This document shows positions 57,274 through 64,000 of a stretch of 64,000 bases of DNA, in pieces. Below the pieces are notes generated by a model. That model did no database searches, had not been told where the DNA came from, and saw only the letters and a program-made list of their open reading frames with translations. A program made the translations under genes and the position numbers. Position 1 is the stretch's first letter; each line of letters opens with the position of its first letter. The stretch lies in assembly GCF_002749615.1 (NCBI RefSeq), contig NZ_CP024201.1, forward strand, positions 4,513,266 to 4,577,265, written 5' to 3'. Origin of the DNA: Caulobacter mirabilis (GTDB lineage: Bacteria; Pseudomonadota; Alphaproteobacteria; Caulobacterales; Caulobacteraceae).

Positions 57274-57675
57274 CTAACCGGGGCGCGAGAGGTCGGACGG
57301 GGCGTCGGCGGACGCCGGGGCGGGGCCGGGATCGGCGGCGAGCCTTATCAGCGCGCTTTTCACATCGTCAAGGAGACGGTCCCACCCCCGCGTCGTCGTG
57401 CCGCCGCGGGCGATGAAGACGTAGTCGGAGCCAGGACGACCGATCTGGGGGAGCAGGAGGCGCGCGGCCTCGCGCAGGCGGCGTTTGGCGCGGTTGCGAT
57501 CGACGGCGCCGCCGATCTTCTTGGTCGCCGTGAAGCCGGCGCGGATAGCGGGATTGTCATCGGCGCGGTCGCGCCGTTGCACCACGACCGCGCCGCGGGC
57601 GCAGGAAGGCGCTTTGGCGGCCAGGAGAAACTCCGGCCGCCGCTTCAGTCGCTGGATGTCAGGCGTTGGCTGCAA
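57274..57675 (-). CDS. rnpA: ribonuclease P protein component
   Basis: 133 aa basic protein. The motif RNRAKRRLREAARLLLP holds the conserved RNR region. It binds the RNase P RNA to mature tRNA 5' ends. The start is TTG at 57675. It is 52 bp downstream of rpmH on the same strand, and the C-terminus has an extension rich in Asp/Ala/Pro beyond the usual domain. Confidence 0.94.
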   Translation of the reverse strand: MQPTPDIQRLKRRPEFLLAAKAPSCARGAVVVQRRDRADDNPAIRAGFTATKKIGGAVDRNRAKRRLREAARLLLPQIGRPGSDYVFIARGGTTTRGWDRLLDDVKSALIRLAADPGPAPASADAPSDLSRPG

Positions 57676-57727
57676 GTCGTCCCGCCCCTTCGTCGTGAGA
57701 CGCAGATGGGGACGCGCGCGTCAGACG

Positions 57728-57865
57728 CTAGGCCGAGAGGCGCTTGCGGCCCTTGGCGCGACGACGCGCGATGATCTTGGCGCCGTTCTTGGTCGACATC
57801 CGCAGCCGGAAGCCGTGACGGCGCTTGCGCACGAGACGCGAGGGCTGAAAGGTCCGCTTGCTCAC
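57728..57865 (-). CDS. rpmH: 50S ribosomal protein L34
   Basis: 45 aa, found by eye. Starts SKRTFQPSRLVRKRRHGFRL with a GTG start at 57865, and ends with GRKRLSA; this matches bacterial L34 throughout. TTGGAGC is the ribosome site about 8 bases upstream. A good promoter lies 64 bases before the start. First gene of rpmH-rnpA-yidC-engB. Confidence 0.97.
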   Translation of the reverse strand: MSKRTFQPSRLVRKRRHGFRLRMSTKNGAKIIARRRAKGRKRLSA

Positions 57866-57928
57866 GGGAAAGCTCCAAGTTCAAAAATCGAGACGCGCCA
57901 GGCCCAGGCCCGTCGCGATGAGCGGGCG

Positions 57929-57957
57929 GAAATACGGGAAGGGACTTCGCGAGTCAA
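57929..57957 (-). promoter_or_regulatory. rpmH: promoter of the rpmH operon
   Basis: On the minus strand TTGACT (57952-57957) and TATTTC (57929-57934) are separated by exactly 17 bases. The -35 begins 92 bases upstream of the GTG, a usual leader length. It also lies just beyond the stop of the quinone oxidoreductase gene on the same strand. Confidence 0.6.
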
Positions 57958-57966
57958 GCCAAGGCC

Positions 57967-58949
57967 TTACAGGTCGGGGCGAATGATCGCCTTGCCCACC
58001 ACCTTGCGATCGGCGAGCAGGTCGAAGGCCTCGCGCCACTGCTCCAGCGGCAGCTCGGCGTGGACGCGCGGTCGGATCACGCCCTCGTCGGCCATCCGCC
58101 AGATGGCGTCCTGGTTCTCCTTGCCCTTGGCTGGGAACTGACGGCCGTACTCGCCGGCCCGCACCCCGATCACCGAGAACCCCTTGATCAGCGGCATGTT
58201 GACCGAAACCGTCGGGATCCGCCCCGAGGTGAAGCCGATCACCAGCAGCCGGCCGTCGAAGGCGATGCAGCGCACGCTCTCGTCGAAGACGTCGCCGCCG
58301 ACCGGATCGTAGATCACATCCGCCCCGGCCCCGCCGGTGATCGCCTTGACCTGGTCCTTGAACCCGCCGGTGATGTTGACGACGGCGTCGGGCTGATACT
58401 CGTCCGCGACGATCTTCAGCTTCTCGTCGGAGGCCGAGGCCGCGATCACCCTGGCGCCGAGGGCCTTGGCCATGTCGACGGCCGCCAGCCCGACCCCGCC
58501 GGCGGCGCCGTGGACCAACACCCACTCCCCCGGCTGGACCCGCGCCCGCCGCACCAGAGCGACGTAGGCGGTCAGGTACGCCGCCCCGTAGGCCGCCGCC
58601 TGGGCGAAGCTCAACCGCTGCGGCTTGGGCTTCAACGTGGAGGCCGACAGGACAGCGTATTCCGCGAAGCCGCCCAGCCGGGCTCCGCCGACGACCGCAT
58701 CGCCGATCTTCCAGCCGGTCACGCCGTCGCCGACCGCGACGATCTCCCCCGCCAGATCCAGACCCGGCGTGAACGGCAGGGGCGGCTTGAACTGGTACTC
58801 GCCCTTGGTCATCAGCAGGTCGGGGAAGTTGACGCTGGCCGCGCGGACCTTGACCAGCACATCGCCGGGGCGGGCGCGGGCGTCTCGACCTCGCGCACCG
58901 AGGTTCCGGCGTAGAACTCGCCCAGACTGTCGACGACCAGCGCGCGCAT
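57967..58949 (-). CDS. NADPH:quinone oxidoreductase-type MDR protein, with a 1-base deletion near the 5' end
   Basis: Medium-chain dehydrogenase/reductase with TPGLDLAGEIVAVGDGVTGW, the coenzyme loop HGAAGGVGLAAVDMAKALGA and no structural zinc cysteines. The family reduces quinones or enones with NADPH. The MDR frame is open only from about 58867 downstream. The matching N-terminus, MRALVVDSLGEFYAGTSVRE, is in another frame from ATG 58949. One added base in the G/C run at 58861-58869 joins them into a 327-aa protein. It lies 72 bp after the esterase gene and may belong to the TetR-esterase operon. Confidence 0.8.
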
Positions 58950-59021
58950 GCTTCCGCTCCCTTGCTCGGAGCCGTGTTAGAGGCTGTTCCGCTGGGGGAG
59001 TCACCCCCGTCGGACGGCCGC

Positions 59022-60068
59022 CTACTTCAGCATCCCGTCATAGGCCTGGCGCACGAACCCCGCGATCTCGCGGCAGGCCACGTCGGCGCACGGAATGGCC
59101 CCCGTGAAGGCCGTGAAGCCGTGCGCCATGCCGTCGTAGCAGCGGTAGATCACCGGCACCCCGGCGTCCTTGAGCCGCTTGGCGTAGCACTCCCCCTGGT
59201 CGACCAGCGGATCGAAGCCCGCGGTGATGATCACGGCCGGCGCCAAGCCGGCCAGGTCCGCGGTCTTGATCGGCGACAGGCGCGGATCGGCGGGATCGGC
59301 GTCGGGACCCATGTAGTGGCCCATGAACCAGTTCATGGTGTCGCGGGACAACGGGTAGCTGTCGCCGTAGGTGGTCATGGACTGGGTCTCGCTGGCCACA
59401 TCCACCGCGGGATAGATCAGCAGCTGCAGAGCCGGCTGAGCCTCGCCGAGGCGTTTCAACTCCTGGGCCACGATGGCCGAGAAGTTGCCGCCCATGGAGT
59501 CGCCGCCGATGGCCGCGACGCCAGGCGCGGCGCCGAACCGCGCGGCGTTGTCGCGTCCCCAGCGATACGCGGCGAGCACATCCTCGAGGCCGGCGGGGAA
59601 TCGATGCTCCGGCGCCAGGCGATAGTCGACCGACAGCACCGCCGTACGCGCGATCCGGGCCAGGATCTGACAGAAGACGTCGCTGGTCTCCAGGTCGCCG
59701 ATCACGCCGCCGCCGAAGTGGGCGTAGACGATCAGGGGCGCTGCGCTGTCCTGCTCCGCCGGTCGATAGGCGCGCAGCCTCACCAACCCGCCAGGGCCGT
59801 CGAAGCTGAGGTTCTCCATCCGGACGCCGGGCTCGGGCTTGCCGGCCATCAGGACCAGCCCGCCCGCGCTGGCGGCCCGCGCTTCCTCCGGCGACAGCGA
59901 CGACATCGCGGGCATCCGCTTGGCGCCGGCGGCCAGGAACTGGAAGCGGGGGTCCAGCGTGCGCCCGCCCTGATAGACCACGCCGCCGCCGGACAGGGCC
60001 CGCAGCACCGGGGTCGGGAGGGACAGAAGGACGCTCAGGATCGTCTTCTGGACTGCGGGGTCAGCCAC
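59022..60068 (-). CDS. alpha/beta hydrolase, HSL/acetylesterase family
   Basis: 348 aa. The oxyanion motif is HFGGG where the family usually has HGGG. The nucleophile serine is in GDSMGGN, the acid in AGFDPLVDQG and the base in DGMAHGF. N-terminal cap (residues 1-80) is helical. Such esterases hydrolyse short-chain or aromatic esters. Start GTG at 60068, 12 bp after the stop of a TetR gene, so the two are an operon. Substrate unknown. Confidence 0.88.
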   Translation of the reverse strand: MADPAVQKTILSVLLSLPTPVLRALSGGGVVYQGGRTLDPRFQFLAAGAKRMPAMSSLSPEEARAASAGGLVLMAGKPEPGVRMENLSFDGPGGLVRLRAYRPAEQDSAAPLIVYAHFGGGVIGDLETSDVFCQILARIARTAVLSVDYRLAPEHRFPAGLEDVLAAYRWGRDNAARFGAAPGVAAIGGDSMGGNFSAIVAQELKRLGEAQPALQLLIYPAVDVASETQSMTTYGDSYPLSRDTMNWFMGHYMGPDADPADPRLSPIKTADLAGLAPAVIITAGFDPLVDQGECYAKRLKDAGVPVIYRCYDGMAHGFTAFTGAIPCADVACREIAGFVRQAYDGMLK

Positions 60069-60080
60069 CGGTCGCCTCCG

Positions 60081-60704
60081 TCACGGCGCCAGGCGCGGAA
60101 GCGCCGGTATGCCGCCGAGGATCAGCTTGACCGCGAAGTCGGTGGCGCCGACCGTATCGATGGGACGGCGTTCCATCATCTTGTCCCCGACCTCGCGCGC
60201 GACGGCGATGCAGGCGGCGGACAGGTAGTCGGCGTCGACCCGAGGGGCGCCGCCGGCCTCCATCACCTGGGCGAAGGCCCCGCGGACCTCCAGGAACACC
60301 CGTTCTATCTCCGGCGTCTTGACGCGCACATGCGGATGCCGCTCGCCGGGCGGGCGGCCCGCCAGCCAGTTCTCATGCTCGTCGGCCATGAAGTCGAAAT
60401 AGGCCTGGATCGCCGCGCGCAGGTAGCCCTCGAAGGTGTTCGAGGCCTCCCAGCAAGCCCGCAGGATCGGCCGGAAGCGGGCCGCGCCGTCGTCGGCCAA
60501 CGCCTCGAACACTTCCTCGCGTGAGCGGAAGTAGTTGTAGAAGGTGCCCGACGCGAGGCCGGTCCGACGGATGATGTCGCGAACGGTCGCGGCTTCGTAT
60601 CCGAGCTCGGCGAAAACCTCGCGAGCGGCGTCAAGAATGGCCCGTCGGTTCGCGACCTTGGTCTGCTCGCGCTTGCCGGGTGCTAGGAGGGCGGCGTCAC
60701 TCAT
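60081..60704 (-). CDS. TetR family regulator
   Basis: 207 aa. Helix-turn-helix in residues 20-65: RRAILDAAREVFAELGYEAA and LASGTFYNYFRSREEVFEAL. The C-terminal ligand domain is unclassified. It precedes the esterase gene by 12 bp and likely regulates that operon. Start ATG 60704. Confidence 0.9.
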   Translation of the reverse strand: MSDAALLAPGKREQTKVANRRAILDAAREVFAELGYEAATVRDIIRRTGLASGTFYNYFRSREEVFEALADDGAARFRPILRACWEASNTFEGYLRAAIQAYFDFMADEHENWLAGRPPGERHPHVRVKTPEIERVFLEVRGAFAQVMEAGGAPRVDADYLSAACIAVAREVGDKMMERRPIDTVGATDFAVKLILGGIPALPRLAP

Positions 60705-60762
60705 CGGCGGTACGCTAACAGGTCTCGCGCACCGCCGAAAAGAGCGACGTTATGTCCGACCG

Positions 60763-61740
60763 CTAGCGGTCGCGCCCTTCGTAGCGCAGGGACGAGATCG
60801 CCTGGCCCAGTCCCATGCGATCCAAGTCGCGGACATCGCGATCCACCGAGATGCATTGGCCGCGATAGTTCGCATCCTGACAGATCAGCCAGCTGCCCTG
60901 GACCCGGAGGCTGAGCGCCCGGTCGTTATATTCGCGCGGCAGGTTGGTGTAGTCCTGATCGATGGTGATCGAACGGCCGGAGAAGTTGGGTCCCTCGTAG
61001 AGGGTGATGGTCGGCTGGCGCCAGCCGCCGCCCGGCGGGCGCCCTCCGCCGCCGCCGTTCCAGCCGCCGCCGCCACCGCCACCGCCACCGTAGGAGTCGG
61101 TGTTGCGGGCCGAGCTGATCGTGCGATCCATGCCCCACGAGCGCAGATCCGAGACGTCGCGATCGATGTCGACGCAGCGGCCGCCGTAATCGCTGTTTTC
61201 GCAGAGCCTCCAGCTGCCGCGGATCCGCACGCTCATGGCGCGGTCGTTGTACTCGCGCGGCAGGTTCGAGATGTTCTGGTCGGAATAGTAGGACCGGCCG
61301 GTGAAGTTCGGGCCTTCGTAGAAGGTGATGCTGGGCTGGCGCGAACCGCCGCCCCAGCCGCCGCCCGGCGGACGACCGCCGCCGCCGTTCCAGCCGCCGC
61401 CGCCACCGCCGTAGGAGTCGGTGTTGCGCATGGAGCTGATCGTACGATCCATGCCCCAGGACCGCAGATCCGAGACGTCGCGGTCGATGTCGACGCAGCG
61501 GCCGCCGTAGTTGCTGTTCTCGCAGATCTTCCAGCTGCCGACGATCCGCACGCTCATCGCGCGGTCGTTGTACTCGCGCGGCAGGTTCGAAATGTCCTGG
61601 TCGGCCGTGAACGAGCGGCCCGTGAAATTGGGGCCTTCATAGAGGGTGATCCGCTCCCGGCCGCTCGGTTGGGCCTCCGCGGCGCCGGCGACCGCCAGGG
61701 CGATGGCGGCCGCTCCCAGGATGATTCGATGGTTGCTCAT
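60763..61740 (-). CDS. secreted protein with three tandem beta/gamma-crystallin-like domains
   Basis: 325 aa. Signal peptide residues 1-23 (cleavage AEA-QP). Three near-identical domains, about 30-106, 137-213 and 244-320, each with ITLYEGPNF-type first strand, YNDRA(M/L)S, and MDRTISS-like second Greek key (LGQAISS in the third). Each domain has two cysteines nine apart (73/82, 180/189, 287/296), possibly a disulphide. Two glycine-rich linkers (about 110-135 and 217-240) separate them. The calcium motif (N/D)(N/D)xx(S/T)S is only partly kept. Single gene, outer-envelope or secreted; function unknown. The domain repeats are visible in the DNA. Confidence 0.88.
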   Translation of the reverse strand: MSNHRIILGAAAIALAVAGAAEAQPSGRERITLYEGPNFTGRSFTADQDISNLPREYNDRAMSVRIVGSWKICENSNYGGRCVDIDRDVSDLRSWGMDRTISSMRNTDSYGGGGGGWNGGGGRPPGGGWGGGSRQPSITFYEGPNFTGRSYYSDQNISNLPREYNDRAMSVRIRGSWRLCENSDYGGRCVDIDRDVSDLRSWGMDRTISSARNTDSYGGGGGGGGGWNGGGGGRPPGGGWRQPTITLYEGPNFSGRSITIDQDYTNLPREYNDRALSLRVQGSWLICQDANYRGQCISVDRDVRDLDRMGLGQAISSLRYEGRDR

Positions 61741-61816
61741 GGCCTAGACCTCATTCCTGTGCGCCGAGATAGCGCCGTTCTGCGACGTTTTCGCCGCTGC
61801 CCGGGCGCAGATCAAC

Positions 61817-62490
61817 CTAGTGCGCCTGAATGGCTTCTGAACGGCGCTTCGACACCCCGCGTTGCTCGAGACGCCAGCGCAGCACGTCCAAACGATCCTG
61901 TCCAAAGAACGGTTCCCCGTCGAAGACCATGGTCGGAACCCCCCAGTGACCCGCGCTCTCCAGCGCCTGCTGATTGGCGGCGATCTGGGCGTCCAGCCGG
62001 TCGGCTTCGGACGCCGCCGCCCGCTCCAACGCCCCGGGTCCAGGCCCGCCCGCTCGGCCGCCCTGGCGAGGTGATCGCCCAGATGCCAGTCGTCGACGGC
62101 GCCCGACCAGATCACCGCTCCAACCTCGGCGACGTACTCCAGTCCGCGCCCCGCCTCCGCCGCCGCCTGGCCAAGGCGCGTCAGGCGATGGATGTAGGGC
62201 TGATCGGCCGGCACCTCGCCGCTGGCGATGTCCATGACGATCGGATCGGGACGAGGCCAGCGGATCGGCACGCCCTGCATCTGGCCCAGCCGATAGATGT
62301 CCCGCGCCAGGTAAGGCGGCCAGAGCGGGTTCACCCGCTTGAAGAAGCCGTCGATCCGCACGGCGATCGGCAGCACCGGCCGCACCACGATCTGCAGGTC
62401 GAAATCCTCGCGCAGCCGGACCAGCTGCGGCGTCGCCAGGTAGGAATAGGGGCTGCGGAACGACCAGAAGACATCGACGCTCGGAGTCAC
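61817..62490 (-). CDS. DsbA-like 2-hydroxychromene-2-carboxylate isomerase family, with a 1-base deletion
   Basis: N-terminus VDVFWSFRSPYSYLATPQLV is the family pattern (serine replaces the first active-site cysteine). The frame is normal to about AERAGLDPG; then it is shifted. One added base in the C run at 62032-62035 restores ALERAAASEADRLDAQIAAN, HWGVPTMVFDGEPFFGQDRL and a 224-aa total. The family isomerizes aromatic-degradation intermediates or acts as glutathione-dependent isomerases. Start ATG 62490, divergent from the tetR at 62563. Confidence 0.8.
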
Positions 62491-62562
62491 GGCATTTCCT
62501 CTCGTTGGTTACCCGTGAGTATATAGCTACGCTCGCCGACGCGAAGCAGGAGATTGCGTACC

Positions 62563-63197
62563 GTGACCGCAGCGCAGACCAGACCAACCACTCGTGGCGA
62601 ACGCGCCCGAGCCCGCCCGCGCGAGATTCTGGCCGCCGCGCGCGAGCTGTTCGCCCGCAAAGGTTCGAGACCGCGCGCATGGACGAGGTCGCGGCGGCGG
62701 TAGGCGTCACCAAGCCGGCCGTCTATCGCTACTTCCCCAGCAAGGACCGGCTGATCGAGGCGCTTCTGGAGGAGGACCTGGCCGAACCCGCACGGGCGGT
62801 GGTGCGCTGGGTCGACGAGCATCCGGGGCCCATCTCGGACATGGTCGCCGGCTTCTCCGAACGGGTCGAGCAGCTTCAGTCCACCGGCCTGACGCGCCGC
62901 TACCTGATGCTGGCGATGGACGAGGCCGGCCGCCGGCCGGAGATCGCCGGCTTCATCCGGCGCGAGGTGCTGGCGCCCGGACTGGTCGCCCTGGCGCGGG
63001 CGTTCGAGCGGGCGATGACGCGTGGCGAACTGGCGGCCGGCAACGATCCCCTGCTGATGGCCCGGCTGTTCTACGCCCCGTTCCTGCAGACCTCGCTGGG
63101 CGCGGTCGGCTACGCCCTGCCCATGGATGACGCGGTGGAGCGCGGCCATTATCGCGCCTTCCACGTTGCGGCCTTCCTGCGCGCGTTCGCGCCCTAG
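62563..63197 (+). CDS. TetR family regulator, with a 1-base deletion
   Basis: From GTG at 62563 (CAGGAGA ribosome site) the translation TTRGERARARPREILAAARE leads into LFARKG; then one base is missing near 62662-62664, after which FETARMDEVAAAVGVTKPAV completes the helix-turn-helix in the other frame. With one added base the protein is 211 aa. Ligand domain unclassified. It is divergent from the isomerase gene and converges on the monooxygenase gene, sharing the bases CTAG at the stops. Confidence 0.8.
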
Positions 63198-64000
63198 GCC
63201 TTCACCGTCTCCGCACGCGCCGGCACGGGCAGGCGGTTTCCCGCCGCCGCAGCGCGCCGTCCGCCGCGCTCGATCTCCCTGAGCAGGTCGTGGACGTAGA
63301 CCCCGAAGTCGACCTGGATCGTGTGGCGCTTGGCCTTGTAGTAGTGCGCCATATGCGTCTCCTCGTCCTTGGCGATGATCCGCTCCATCTCCGCGTCCGG
63401 CGGCGGCATGTAACGGCCGGTGAGGTAGGCGGCGACCAGCTTGCTCTGCTGCTCGGCGAAGTTCACCAGCGTCGGCAGCGGCTGGGCCAGGGCCATGTAG
63501 AACAGGTTCGGCGCCCCCGGCTTCATCATCCGCTTGAAGAGCGGCAGCCGATGATCGGCGTCCGGCAGCAGGTTCGGGTCGTCGAAGAACGGGAAGCGCA
63601 TGTCGTAGCCGGTGGCGAAGACGATAGCGTCGACATCCTCGACGCTGTCGTCGGCGAAGCGGACCTTTCGCCCCTCCAGAGCCTTGATCGCCGGCTTGAA
63701 CTTCACGTCGCCGCAGCCGGCCCGGGTCAGGAATTCTCCGCTGACCGAGGGGTGGGCTTCCCAGCGGCTCGTGGTCCGGCTTGGGAAGCCCGTAGTCCTC
63801 CATGGCCCCAACGTCCGCTTGATCATCTTCCGGGCCAGACTCAGGCCCAGCTTGCGCGGCATCCAGTGCGGCATAGCGGTTTTATCGGCCGGCTTGCCGT
63901 TGATGTACTTGGGCAGCACCCAGACCCCGCGGCGCGCTGAGACCCAGAGGGTCTTGGCGATCGGCCCGCTGTGACAGGCTCGCTGGCGATGTCCATCGCC
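63194..64000 (-). pseudogene. flavin-containing monooxygenase, C-terminal part, with three indels
   Basis: The gene runs off the window end, so only the C-terminal part is seen. AMDIASE near the edge and TLWVSARRGVWVLPKY, FATGYDMRFPFFDDPNLL and the GRYMPPPDAEMERI end are typical of FAD-dependent (Baeyer-Villiger/N-oxide type) monooxygenases. The frame is broken at about 63979 (missing base), 63806 (missing base) and 63761 (extra base); the last two cancel, leaving about 15 wrong residues. Sequencing error is likely, since all lie next to short G/C runs, but three in one gene makes decay possible. Confidence 0.7.

Noticed and set aside
60757..60772. Perfect 16-bp palindrome CGACCGCTAGCGGTCG at the end of the crystallin gene
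   Set aside because: Half of it is the last codons and stop of the gene and it has no T tract; a chance origin in GC-rich DNA is likely, though an operator cannot be excluded.

Overview
The window is a densely packed, GC-rich chromosomal segment of an alphaproteobacterium, most likely of the order Caulobacterales (Caulobacter/Phenylobacterium-like). The evidence is the FtsZ-binding FzlA homologue beside queG, the TIGR02300 (FYDLG) protein beside aroA-cmk-rpsA-ihfB, AddAB instead of RecBCD, the Hsp20-DUF1150 pair, the trpF-trpB-trpA-accD-folC order, and frequent GTG/TTG starts with 4-bp stop/start overlaps. No plasmid, phage, transposase or CRISPR signal was seen. Almost everything is core genome.

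Layout. 1-9.7 kb (+): acyltransferase end, tsaE, amgK, murU, addB, addA, trxA, joined by 4-11 bp overlaps as far as addA. 9.8-15.9 kb (-): ihfB, then mscL-trpF-trpB-trpA-accD-folC, ending in a 49-aa membrane protein that I found by eye. 16-21 kb: aroA-cmk-rpsA (-) with a clear terminator, and the divergent TIGR02300 gene, followed by tRNA-Ala(GGC). 21.3-24.3 kb (-): a small membrane protein and a lipoprotein / M48 protease / lipoprotein operon. 24.4-25.2 kb (+): hsp20 with a ROSE-like RNA thermometer, then DUF1150. 25.3-31.3 kb (-): rnd-lptC-lptA-lptB-rpoN-exoD-hpf-ptsN, which covers LPS transport, sigma-54, ribosome hibernation and PTS-Ntr. 31.6-33.7 kb: tRNA-Leu(CAG), an NDUFA9-like protein and uppP. 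33.9-40 kb (+): gltD, a small ORF, gltB. 40-42.4 kb: two divergent citrate-synthase-like genes, one fused to a DNA-binding domain, with a repeat array between them. 42.5-46.5 kb: fzlA, queG, argE, purU. 46.6-48.6 kb (+): ArsR-SRPBCC-GST and a GFA-like protein. 48.6-54.7 kb: DUF885 protein, FKBP lipoprotein, threonine ammonia-lyase, a GNAT protein and an amidohydrolase. 54.8-57.9 kb (-): rpmH-rnpA-yidC-engB. 58-64 kb: an accessory catabolic/xenobiotic-type region (quinone oxidoreductase, esterase, two TetR genes, secreted triple beta/gamma-crystallin protein, DsbA-like isomerase, flavin monooxygenase).

Two cautions apply. First, five genes (folC, quinone oxidoreductase, isomerase, second tetR, monooxygenase) contain single-base indels, mostly in G/C runs. 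One is in folC, which is normally essential, so sequencing error is more likely than decay. Second, all functional calls come from reading the translations, without database searches.

The signals most worth following up are the ROSE-like thermometer in front of hsp20, the citrate synthase/HTH fusion with its divergent partner and ATTGA repeats, the concentric palindrome over the arsR start codon, the triple beta/gamma-crystallin protein, two small ORFs (after trxA; between gltD and gltB), and an orphan plus-strand terminator at 31.4 kb that may end a small RNA.
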